Assembly: GCA_009733575.1 (NCBI GenBank)
Contig: ML769465.1
Span: 168,078-232,077, forward strand
Source: Gymnopus androsaceus JB14
Taxonomy: Eukaryota > Basidiomycota > Agaricomycetes > Agaricales > Omphalotaceae
Direction of reading: 5' to 3'
Length of the DNA: 64,000 nucleotides
A model generated the notes under the pieces. The model saw only the letters and a list, made by a program, of their open reading frames with translations. It searched no databases and was not told the DNA's origin. Shown here piece by piece: positions 36,733 through 46,872 of this stretch. Positions within the stretch are counted from its first letter, which is position 1; each line of letters opens with the position of its first letter. Both the position numbers and the translations under genes were made by a program.

Positions 36733-38340
36733 GGTGGTCGGAGGGAAATGTATTTGAGAGCACGTGCTCCATCGCTCTCCATGCTTTACTTGACTCTTGA
36801 GCGCTTGAGCTCCGTTCCTTCCGACTTTCTTCTCGACTTCGATACAAGATGGCTAAATGATAATTAATTCGGCTAGTCGAAATTTTCGTACTTCTCAGAC
36901 AGTCCGCCTGTCCTTCCGGCAACAGACGCCGAGATCGGCGTGCAAGATTCAGACGTTCTTCAAGAAGTAACTATCTTCTCCGGATTCTGGATGTGCTTTC
37001 GCTGTTACTATAATATCCAATCCTTGGATTTCTTCTCTTCGATTGATCTCAACTATTGTTCTCTTCACCTGTGGTGAAGGGCGCATAGCGTAGGAGTTAT
37101 GACCGTTCTCTCAGCTTTCTATATACTCATTACGTGTCTGGTGCGACAGCTCTCCGGTTCAAATCCAGAGTTGGCTAGTATGTTTGGCCATAATTGAGGC
37201 TAGGGATGATCCTTTGTTTTCATTTTTTCAATGATTTGCGTCGTGGCTATTGCCTAGTTGTATGCTGGGACAGTCTTCCGGTTTGCTATCAATGGTCAAA
37301 TCGCGGATCGGAACAGCCCGAGCATTTCCAAGCTTCTACCCCTCCATTTTACTGCTACAAATGCGAAGTGAAGAAGGGGTACTGGTGTAGAAGGGTAATG
37401 AAAAGGCGACGAGTCAGTGCGAGCAGTTCAGGAACTCGGGAAGTTTTCTGTTGTTGATGACAGAGCGCTATTCAAGCAATTTGGTTTTTGTGCATTTAAG
37501 TATCCAGAACGCATGTCAGTGCTGAGTGCTGACAGTGGTGCCAGGGTCTAGTTCACCTTGTACGTTTATAAATCTCTCGGTTTATATATAAGCGATAGAC
37601 AGACAAATTTCATGGGAGTACGATGTGGGGTTATTGCCACTTTGCTCGTTTTGGTTCAAACTTTTACCGAGTGTAATAAATACTAAATAGATGCGAAGAA
37701 GCCAAGTTTGGTGCTGGAACGATCATTTTCATTTCATTTTCGTTACAGTTCACGAGTGAATATTTTTACCCTTTGATTTTTTCGGAGGTTGAGATTTTCT
37801 CATTGAGAAGTGCAGATACGAACCCATTTTGGGCAAAAAAAAGCTCGTGTGTGTCTGTGTTTCTGTTGTCCACTTCGCTTAGAGTCGAATCTTTAGACCT
37901 TGTCAGGCAGTCTCAACTCTAAGCTCAAGTGGAAACGGCCCCAGGACTGGGCGAGAAATCCCCGGGTAGACATTGTTGGCTTCTGCATTTCAAAGGATTC
38001 AAAGTGCAGTCACTCAAGTCAACAGCGGCGACATTGCAATTACATTGCAAAGCCCTAATCAACTAGGAGTGAACTAGTCCAGGACTCATAGTCTTTTATT
38101 TCCCTCACCGCTACTAGCTAAAGGTATTGATACGGACCTGAAAGACTCATTTTTAATTGTACGTAGCTCACGGTGAGCGCTTGCGCAAATCACCACTAAT
38201 AGGGGCTAGGAGCTCCAGCTTTGACCTGCCTTTCTTGGTAATCACGCCATCCACATGCGTTAACGAACGGCACACTGCAGACGTGCAGGCGTCACGCGTC
38301 AATTCCTTTCTCTTTCTTACCATCACAAACGTAGACCATC
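36733..38340. other. Intergenic, nothing supported
   Basis: About 1.6 kb. The open frame at 37194-37457 has no family. A T-arm-like string GGTTCAAATCC at about 37157 does not belong to a foldable tRNA. The region just left of 38341 is pyrimidine-rich (CCTTTCTCTTTCTTACCATC), as expected for a fungal promoter. Confidence 0.5.
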
Positions 38341-39383
38341 ATGAACATCGTTCACCAACGACAGGATTTTTTTGACGACCTAAAACGACTTTATTTCGAT
38401 AACGCCAGCGGTGTCGAGTCGTTCGTCAGTAAAGATACGAGCAATGTCCGGATCGCGGTCACCGCAGCAACTATCTCGGAAGGTGTGAGGAGGTTGGACA
38501 CCGCGCTTTCCGAAGTTCTCTCTCGCGAGGAAAGCGTTCGTCCTGATGATCTTTCGGTCAGCGTTCTAAGTTCGTTCGTTAGAATTTCATTCATTATCGC
38601 GTTATAGACATGCGTCTTCATTTCTCGTCGTGCTCTCCTCACCTTGAATCCTTTCCCCTCAGAAAGGACTCTCTACACCTGCATCAGTTCTCCGAATATT
38701 GTCACCGGCGAAACGCTGGAAGATGCATGTCGTTCAGTGGTTTTCGGTACCAAGGATGCTCTCGCAAACGATGGTAAGAGTGAATACGCTTTATGCATTC
38801 CTTTTCATGACATTCGTCTACAGAACCAATTCTCGCCCTTCCTCAGGGTTCTTTCTCCGATGTAATCAACACGCCTGTACGTCGATTTCATAACATCTTT
38901 TCCTACTCGCTGTACCGAATCCTGGGGATCATAGATCAAACGGCGAGTAGAAGATGGAACGGAGGCTGGATCTCGAAAGAAACCCAGCGCGACGACAACC
39001 AATACGGCGGCGCGAACTAGACCTTGGGCTAGACGCATAGTAGGTCCGGTACGCAATCTCCCTTGGTTTCTTTACTTTTTCAAACATGAACCTGGTTACA
39101 GCTCGTGTACAAGAAAGTATTTCCTCTTTATAGACCTCGCAGGCGTATTCGCCCAGTCTCGGTACGCATCTCATTTTCCATATCCGTTTTCCGGTCCTAA
39201 CGCTCGTTGCAGGTCACAGAAGAACCTACTATCGTTCCTCAGATAACATGGTACCTTTCGGACTGTAAATCTGACGACTGTCACAACGACACCGAATTAT
39301 ATGTCCCCCTGGTCGATGCTTCACCTCCGCGTCTTGCAGGTGTCCCGGATATCCTCATCTCTACGTTGCTACCTAGTTCTTGA
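38341..39383 (+). CDS. Hypothetical multi-exon protein
   Basis: ATG 38341 opens a helical, charged exon (QDFFDDLKRLYFDNASGVES; VAVTAATISEGVRRLDTALS) to about 38558. Further exons with GT/AG borders read ERTLYTCISSPNIVTGETLE, DACRSVVFGTKDALANDE (38660-38772), PILALPQGSFSDVINTP (38822-38877), then a basic region KRRVEDGTEAGSRKKPSATT (38935-39045). Next come VYKKVFPLYRPRRRIRP and ITWYLSDCKSDDCHNDTELY, then SPPRLAGVPDILISTLLPSS, TGA 39381-39383. The exon 1/2 splice phase does not work with the obvious GTCAGC donor, so either another donor is used or a base is off. The basic region could be a nuclear-localisation signal. I do not recognise the family. Confidence 0.5.
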
Positions 39384-39639
39384 ATCATCGATCACACATG
39401 CGAGTTTTCTTTGACTTCATACTGCACTCCCTTATATCGCTATCATTATTCTCATTTATCTATCTCATCATGATCATCATCGTTTTAATTCTTTTCTCAT
39501 TTTTCTTATTTTCCTCTCGCCAATGTTGTATATCTTTGGATTGTATCCATATCTAATTTGTTGTATTGTGTACTGGAGGAATTTTCGATATGATGATTTG
39601 TCGCCGCGCCGTCACAGGAACTAACTAAGTAAATGTTGA

Positions 39640-40177
39640 TCCCAGTCAACTTATTTTCTAGGTACCCAGCTCCTCCGCCTCGACGTTATGAAGGTAAGTA
39701 GTTACTTTAGTATTCAGAATGGACAAGTCGCCGAAGCTTTTACTTATCTTTTCCAAGATCATTTTTTACATCGACTCCGAGTCTGAGCTCTGTCCCACAT
39801 CTCCTAGTAGCACGACACCATACTCTTAAAGATCTTCAATGTCTTCGTCACATCCATCGACTCTCCCAGGTTCCTCATATCGACTCCCCTTCGTCATCCT
39901 CCATATTCGATCTTGCCAGCCCCCCTCCTACCTCCTGATGCCCCTCTGGACTCATCGGATCGAAGAGCTTCATAAAATCAAGCGTTGGAGCGCCGCACCT
40001 TGCAGATCTCTGGAGAAAAGCATCCTGATCTCAAAAGTAAGCGGCCTGTCGAAGTTCACGTCCCACAACACGTCCGAGCTCTGTTCACAGAAACCCTTCA
40101 ACGATACGCACAGATCGTTGCGGCAGCGGAAAACGCAAGGATGAACGTCAAAACTACCTTCCAACATTGTTTCTAAC
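39640..40177 (+). other. Possible 3' exons of an uncharacterised gene
   Basis: A splice-bounded piece TACCCAGCTCCTCCGCC...GAAGGTAAGT (39661-39697) and a later open stretch, ISGEKHPDLKSKRPVEVHVP and VRALFTETLQRYAQIVAAAE, ending TAA 40174-40176, look like real coding exons (helical, charged). Intervening frames are ambiguous and several stops occur near 39920-39970. It may be the tail of the gene at 38341 or a separate gene. Confidence 0.3.
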
Positions 40178-40218
40178 CCGGCCGCTTTTTTGTTGACAAT
40201 GAGAAGTATAACATTCTG

Positions 40219-40253
40219 CATTATCCCTGGTCAAGTCTTGACCAGGGATAATG
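40219..40253. repeat. Perfect 17-bp inverted repeat with 1-nt spacer
   Basis: CATTATCCCTGGTCAAG, T, then its exact reverse complement CTTGACCAGGGATAATG. It lies in a gene-free stretch (40180-41138) that also contains repeated TAAGTCGC/TAAGRCC-like words. It may be an end or hairpin of a small transposable element, or a cruciform. Confidence 0.85.
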
Positions 40254-41138
40254 AAGATAAAGGGGAGCCTTATGATGCATTACAAGGCCATACTAAAGCC
40301 TTAAGACACCATAAGACCATTCAAGACCTCCTAAGGCCTTGGACAATTTTGGTTTCCCAATCATCAATCATGTACTTCTCTGGCCATATTCTGGTAGAAA
40401 TAACACTTTAGATAAACTTGTGAAAAAACCCAGTCTCTCTATCTATGGTATTGTTGAGATAATTAATCACTGCGCTTCAGAAGATAAGCGCTGAACCGCG
40501 GAAGGGCGCCTGTGAGCTGTCTACAATTAAAAACCTGTCTAATAATATGGTGGTAGTACATCTGAACTTGTACGATGAGAGTGGCACAAGTACTGAAAGC
40601 TTTTTAATAGACCCGTGAGTCTAGTCTTGATAGGTCATCTAATGGACCCATAAGTCGCGTAAGACCCTATAATACTCAGAATCACAATAAGACCTATTAA
40701 GTGCATCAGTGGCCCTCTTAAGTCGCACCCCCACCTTAGGTGACTTGGGAGCCTTATATGGCAAATCAAGGTATATTAAGGCGCAACTCATTTTTCCGAC
40801 AAGCAGAGCGAAAAGTAAGCCCATCCTGTGAAACGAACAGCCGAGATTGTGCATACAATGATCAACCCCGGATGTGAGTGCGTATTACCCAAGAATGAAA
40901 ACCTTTGCTCCATTCGATTACGATCGGCATGACTGACGATGATACGCTTCCTGAATCCCAGCCTGGTTTTATCTGAGCGCTGTAGGTAAATTACATGGCT
41001 ACAACAATAATTGAGATAGGAACAGGAAATACGGAGGTACATGAATCCAAGCGATGTCAGTACATACTGGTACAGTAGATGAATAGAAAAAAAGCTTAAA
41101 GCCCCGGAGCCACCTGTTATGTGTTTAAGGACCATTGA

Positions 41139-42240
41139 TCATTGTATGATTCCGTTCATCCAAGAAACCAATTCCGAAACGACTTCTACAGCTGCTTCAA
41201 TGTGCACGAAATGCCCAATCTGATCATCTCCCACTTGCTTCACACTAACGCTGTTCGTTCCTAGAGGTTTCCAGATTCCTTCTACGTCGTGCAGTTTCCC
41301 AAAGTTCTCACTATGCAAAACTAGCAACGGACAATCCACAGCGGCCTTCCCATGTCTCTCATCATCTTCGTCATGTTCGAGGTCAATGGATGCTCCAGCG
41401 CGATAGTCTTCGAGAGAGCCAGTTAAAACAGCTGGGTTGCGGTATTGTTCCACCCAGCTGGCTACGGCGATGGGATCGAGATGCTCACGATGCCGTGGAC
41501 CAGTCCATTCCTCGACGGCCTGACTGAAATAAAAGTCGGACGAAGCACCGATAAGTGTTTCGGCGACATTGGTTGGTTGAGCGAGAAATATCCAGTGGTA
41601 AGCTTTCATGGTTAATCGATGCTTGTCCGAAGAGTTCATTTCTAAAGGACATCAGATTCGCTCGACCAAGATTTCCTTAGTCGCTTCACATACTTTCAAA
41701 CATCATCTTGGTAGGAATTATTTCTATTAAACATAAACCAAGAATGCGGTCTCGAAAGTCTTTGGCCATACGGTAGGCAACCCTTGCGCCTCTGTCATGT
41801 CCAGCTACGATGAATTTCTGGCTTGCGCCATATATCGTGTCGATGAGCGCGACACAATCTGATGCGATGGCACGTTTAGAATGCTCGTAATGAGATCCAT
41901 CGACTGAGGGAATTTTGGTGGAACGTCCGTATCTATGGAGACCGGCCGTGGTTAACGGTAACATAAGACGATATCTGAATTGCTCACCCGGGTAAATCTG
42001 GAATCACTACATCCCAGTGCTCCAGGATCCCAGCCTTTGAAAGCTCTTTCACAGTTTCATAGTACGAAGTGTGATTCTGAGGAAAACCATGGAGCAAGAG
42101 CAATACTTTTCGGGCCCTGCTTCAGATGGTAAAGATGGAGAGTGCTTCAAGGCGAAAATTTTGGCAGGGGGAGGGGATCCAGGTTGAGTTTTTGTAGTAA
42201 GAGCTACGAATACTTTTTCAAAACTCTCTGGGAAGAGCAT
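41139..42240 (-). pseudogene. Fluoroacetate-dehalogenase-type alpha/beta hydrolase, copy 1, frameshifted
   Basis: Three exons: 42240 to about 41990 (MLFPESFEKVFVALTTKTQ), about 41945-41690, and about 41641-41139. Exon 2 has GHDRGARVAYRMA and exon 3 AYHWIFLAQP, DYRAGASIDLEHDEDD and IGHFVHIEAA, all as in the intact copy at 45774. A 1-base loss near 42105-42116 (TTTTCGGGCCCTGC, where the copy at 63623 reads, in complement, TTTCCGAGGCCCTGC) shifts exon 1 before the HGFPQNH oxyanion motif. As written it encodes no full enzyme. Its 5' flank, including a TATAAAT-like element (complement of 42320-42330), is the same as for the copy at 63623. Confidence 0.75.
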
Positions 42241-42647
42241 GGTGGGCCCGGATAGATGAGATCAAGATAGATAGATGCAAGGGAGAGGGCGTGGGTGTTG
42301 TGAAATAATAAGGTCCACATTTATAGTCGTGAATTACTCACCGCCCTCTATGTGGTTACCGGGAAAGTTTGAGAGCGAATCAGTCCGTTGCCGAACGGAA
42401 CGGTCGATAATTCTGGGCTCTGACGCCACTGAAGACGATAGTCCTATGATTACCAACACTGCCGATGCGCGATACGCGCTCCATTTATTCTATCGACCAA
42501 GTTCAACACGAGCAGCTATAAGACCTGTAGCCGAAATCGAGTTCTAGGGTAGGGAGATACGACTTCTCAAATTTCCCAACGAGCAAACCTAATAGTAAAG
42601 TAAGCCCGGAACATGATAGAAAGAAATAATCGTCAGGATTTGCTTTT

Positions 42648-42672
42648 TTATTTTATTTTATTTTATTTTTCT
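42648..42672. repeat. TTTTA microsatellite
   Basis: Tandem TTTTA units in the 5' flank of hydrolase copy 1. The inverted counterpart (AAAATA type) is at about 63190-63212, with a different unit number. Confidence 0.7.
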
Positions 42673-42861
42673 TTTTGCATCCTTGTTTATTGCCCTCTGT
42701 CCTGAGGGATATGATAGGCAGTATACTACAACAATATGTATTGTATGTACTGGGCAGGAGTATATGAGTGTTGAAAAAGGGGACTTCTACAAAAGCTAAG
42801 GAGCCTGCCAGAGTGATGAAGTCGCATTATTATGAGTAGTGCACCAGGCAGTGAAGCCTGG

Positions 42862-43893
42862 CATCAGGAAAAATGGTCTGGGCCCAGGATGACCCCAGGT
42901 CACTTAGGCAGCCTACATCAGCAAAACCTGGGTGTGCTGGACAGAGCTGTCCAGCTCTGTCCAGCACTCATAGCACTCATAGCACCCATAGCAAGGTCCC
43001 CATCTGTCCAGAGCTATGGACTGCTATGGATTGCTATAAGTTGCTATGGATTTTGGGTGAATGTTGTCTGTCAGGACAGGGATTCAATTCAAAACTAAAT
43101 ATATGACTGCTTTCAGAATTGATTCCCTCAATTAGTTGCAAGACCGAAATAATTATAATAAAATCATATAATATTGTGGTAGTAGATGTCATGGTAGCAA
43201 TTTGGAAAGTACAGTGTAAATAAAACTATAGTACTGTAAGTACTAGATGGCGACACTACTGAAGCTTAATTAGATATATCAAACAAAGTTGAGGGGTGCA
43301 ACTTACCGATGATGTCTAAACCAAAGTGACTCGGAACTTTGACTTGGAAAAAAAAGGAAGCTGGGGAAGGAAGGATGGAAGGGAAGGAAGTTACAATGTC
43401 GATGCATCAATGCTATATAGCATTAGTGGGAGAGACTGACAGCTGTCAAGATGTTGACAGCTAGGTCAAGCACTTGGTTATCTCCCAGGAGCTCATAGTA
43501 GCTCATAGCAAGCCATAGCATTTCATAGCAGCCATAGTGCTATGACCTGCTATAGATTGCTATGGCCTCTATGGCCATTGCCCATGTTTTGCTGATGTAG
43601 GCCACCTAGGAATAATGCAAAAACTTTGGACACCTCAGGTATCCTAGGCCTCCTAGGCCTCCTAAGCGTCCTAGGCATTCTGGGGGGCTGTCCTGGGCTG
43701 TCCTGAGGCATCCTGGGGCAACCTGAGGCAACCTGAGGATACCCTCAGAATTCCTAGGAGGCTTAGGAGGCTTGGGAGGCCCAGGAGGCCTAGGATACCT
43801 GAGGTGTCCAAAGTTTTTTTTGCATTATTCCTAGGTGGCCTAGGCTGCCCAAGTGACCTGGGGTCATCCTGGGCCAGAACATTTTTCCTGATG
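42862..43893. mobile_element. MITE A: CATCAGG-ended element, interrupted by MITE B
   Basis: Begins CATCAGGAAAAATGG and ends CATTTTTCCTGATG, with GG on both sides as a 2-bp target duplication. The inside is strongly palindromic, built of AGGCCTCCTAGG-like words. Its inverted, uninterrupted copy is 62643-62997 (355 bp). Subtracting MITE B and its duplicated TA leaves about 348 bp here. There is no coding capacity. Confidence 0.75.
42916..43597. mobile_element. MITE B: CATCAGCAAAACC-ended element in MITE A
   Basis: 682 bp, starting CATCAGCAAAACCTGG and ending CATGTTTTGCTGATG, flanked by TA on each side. The inverted copy of this locus at about 62690 reads GCAGCCTAGGCC with a single TA and no insert, which is the empty site. 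The interior is non-coding, with subterminal GCTATGG/CCATAGC words. Confidence 0.85.
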
Positions 43894-43986
43894 GGTGTAA
43901 AGTGAATAAAGTGGATTAGGCTTGCATCTGGCTATAAAGCCTAGAGCAAGACTGAGTAAGGTGTGTTTTGTGATCAGATTGTCCCC

Positions 43987-45609
43987 CATCAGCAAAACCT
44001 GGATAATGGTCATAGCAGACCATAGCAGCCATAGTTCTGTCAAGAACTATGGCTGCTATGGCCTGCTAAGAGGTTCTGTGGGATCACTAACTCATATTGC
44101 TGTTTGACAGCCATCTGACAGCTGCTCAACACTTGTCATTCTCTCCCGCCAACAGTATATAAGAAATGCGGAATCATCTGCATTGGGACTTCAACTTCAT
44201 CTCAATCCTCAGTCACTTAAGCTCATTGGATAGTATTCACAGTACATCTCATTAAATTCTTCAGTTTCAAAGTCTTTATTTACTGTGTGCACAGAAGGGT
44301 TACATACCACTTACAGAGTAGTATGGTCTTGTTATATGACTTATAAGTTATAGCTACATAGTTTCAATACAGTATCATTGTCCTAGTACTACTATGAACA
44401 TGAAGACATGCAGTAAATGATTTTATTTCATTGTGGTTCGATTTTACGATTCTCTGAACAATTCAAACAATTAATATATTTAGTATTGAATGGAATGACA
44501 ACTGACATCAAGTTTCGACATTCCGGCAAATCCATAGCAATCTATAGCAGTCCATAGCATAGGGCATCATCGTAAAGAACCGTGTTTTGGTTGACCAGGT
44601 TGACCGGGTTTTTAGGTTGCTCACAAGTTACAACCTACTAAATCATTGTCAATGTTGTGACTATAGGTCCTCCATCGAGCTCAATTGTTGGGAAACTCCT
44701 CGTGGAGCATGAAGAAGCTTCGACGCGACCTCAAAGAGCCCTGAAGCGCACTTCCCATGCTCGGCAGCGTCGGTCAAGATTAAATAGGACCACCTGGATA
44801 CCGGGTTGCGGCCAAAACCGAGATAAATTGCGGGTTGTCAATTGACCTTGAATTGACCTGCTTTTTTGGGTTGAACAAGCCGAAAAAACCCGGATCAAGT
44901 CAGGTCAATCAATACAGGGTTAGTTACGATGATGTCACCGTCCCGTAAACGGTCACGGCCGTCAAAAATACGGGCGTAACCGTAATAAAATAATCAGAAA
45001 CGGTACGGTAGCCCCCGTAACCGTCCCGTATACGGTATACGGTTTCCCACGCCTTTAATGGCTTTGAAGGTCAATAATTTGATGCAATGACTTACCTGGA
45101 GGTATTGTAAGCTGACTAGATGTGTCTACACCCCTTCAACGTGCTGTAGAAACCTTAAAATGGTCATTAAACAATCATTTTACACTGAGGAGGTGATCCC
45201 GGAATATTTTCACATGCCTCTGGAGGATTTAAACTACAAAGAGCAAGCCCTTTTGTAAATAAAAAACTTATTTTATGCCATGATATAGTACAATAGACCC
45301 TCAAGTGGGAAGTCCATGCAAAATTTTTACAAAAAAACCTCTTCCATACTGATATTTTCTAACACCCGTAATTACGACCGTAACGGGCGAAACGGGACGG
45401 CAAATTACGGTCCCAGAAAAACCAAGACGGGACGGGCACGGTCCCAATACGACCGTCCCGTTGACCGTCACAGACGGTTACGGTGGCATGCCCTACCATA
45501 GCAGTCCATAGCTCTGGATAGATGGGGACCTTGCTATGGGTGCTATGGGTGCTATGAGTGCTGGACAGCGCTATCCAGTGCTGTCCAGTACACCCAGGTT
45601 TTGCTGATG
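43987..45609. mobile_element. MITE C: second CATCAGCAAAACC element, carrying a nested hAT
   Basis: Starts CATCAGCAAAACCTGG (43987) and ends ACCCAGGTTTTGCTGATG (45609). Flanks are GTCCCC and CCAGGCTCCC. The empty site in the inverted copy (complement of about 62540-62556) is GTCCCCAGGCTCCC, which implies a 2-bp CC duplication. Without the nested 936-bp insert and its 8-bp duplication the element is 679 bp, nearly the size of MITE B. Subterminal CCATAGC words are shared with MITE B. Confidence 0.8.
44560..45495. mobile_element. Non-autonomous hAT-like element nested in MITE C
   Basis: Ends TAGGGCAT...CGTAA and (in complement) TAGGGCATGCCACCGTAAC fit the YARNG rule for hAT inverted repeats. An 8-bp duplication CCATAGCA lies at 44552-44559 and 45496-45503, the hAT size. 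Inner arms contain many CCGTCCCGTA / ACGGGACGG words in inverted orientation (about 44935-45050 and 45370-45480). No transposase frame. One caution: CCATAGCA-like words are common in the host MITE. Confidence 0.65.
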
Positions 45610-45773
45610 CCAGGCTCCCAATCATCCATCTGGCTACAACAATAATTGAGATAGGAACAGGAAATACGGAGGTACATGAATCCAAGCGATGTCAGTACAT
45701 ACTGGTACAGTAGATGAATAGAAAAAAAGCTTAAAGCCCCGGAGCCACCTGTTATGTGTTTAAGGACCATTGA

Positions 45774-46872
45774 TCATTGTATGATTCCGTTCATCCAAGA
45801 AACCAATTCCGAAACGACTTCTACAGCTGCTTCAATGTGCACGAAATGCCCAATCTGATCATCTCCCACTTGCTTCACACTAACGCTGTTCGTTCCTAGA
45901 GGTTTCCAGATTCCTTCTACGTCGTGCAGTTTCCCAAAGTTCTCACTATGCAAAACTAGCAACGGACAATCCACAGCGGCCTTCCCGTGTCTCTCATCAT
46001 CTTCGTCGTGTTCGAGGTCAATGGATGCTCCAGCGCGATAGTCTTCGAGAGAGCCAGTTAAAACAGCTGGATTGCGGTATTGTTCCACCCAACTGGCTAC
46101 GGCGATAGGATCGAGGTGTCCACGATGCCGTGGACCAGTCCGTTCCTCGACGGCCTGACTGAAAAAAAAGTCGGACGAAGCACCGATAAGTGTTTCGGCG
46201 ACATTGGTTGGTTGAGCGAGAAATATCCAGTGGTAAGCTTTCATGGTTAATCGATGTTTGTCCGAAGAGTTCATTTCTAAAGGACGTCAGATTCGCTCAA
46301 CCAAGACTTCCTCGCTTCACATACTTTCAAACATCATCTTGGTAGGAATTATTTCTATTAAACATAAACCAAGGATGCGGTCTCGAAAGTCTTTGGCCAT
46401 ACGGTAGGCAACCCTTGCGCCTCTGTCATGTCCAGCTACGATGAATTTCTGGCTTGCGCCATATATCGTGTCGATGAGCGCGACACAATCCGATGCGATG
46501 GCACGTTTAGAATGCTCGTAATGAGATCCATCGACTGAGGGAATCTTAATGGAAAGTCCATATCTATGGAGATTGGATTTGGTTAACGGTCACATAAAAC
46601 GATATCTGAGATGCTCACCCGGGTAAATCTGGAATCACTACATCCCAGTGCTCCAGGATCCCAGCCTTTGAAAGCTCTTTCACAGTTTCATAATACGCCG
46701 TGTGATTATGAGTAAAACCATGGAGCAAGAGCAGTACTTTTCGGGGCACTGCTTCAGATGGTAAAGATGGAGAGTGCTTCAGGGCGAAGATTTTGGCAGG
46801 GGGAGGGGATCCAGGCTGAGTTTTTGCAGTAAGAGTTACGAATACTTTTTCAAAACTCTCTGGGAAGAGCAT
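45774..46872 (-). CDS. Fluoroacetate-dehalogenase/epoxide-hydrolase-type alpha/beta hydrolase, copy 2 (intact)
   Basis: Three exons joined by GTGAGC (about 46562-46616) and GTATGT (about 46280-46330) introns give a 331-aa protein, start 46872, stop 45774. Visible active-site elements: oxyanion HGF at about 51-53; nucleophile motif GHDRGAR with Asp131 and the Arg132/Arg135 pair that in fluoroacetate dehalogenases grips the substrate carboxylate; His180-Trp181 (AYHW) and Tyr244 (EDYRAGASID), which match the halide-pocket residues; catalytic His308 (IGHF). The usual acid Asp in LDI.PT is Glu155 here (LIEIIPTKMMF). By family the enzyme hydrolyses a carbon-halogen bond or an epoxide through an Asp-ester; the substrate is unknown. 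There is no signal peptide, so it is probably cytosolic. Unit 45632-46970 is a copy of 40995-42330, inserted directly after MITE C. Confidence 0.82.

Noticed and set aside
37130..37185. tRNA-like 3' end (GGTTCAAATCC and GTTGGCTAG)
   Set aside because: The upstream sequence lacks a matching acceptor strand, D-arm or anticodon stem, and one T-stem pair is mismatched.
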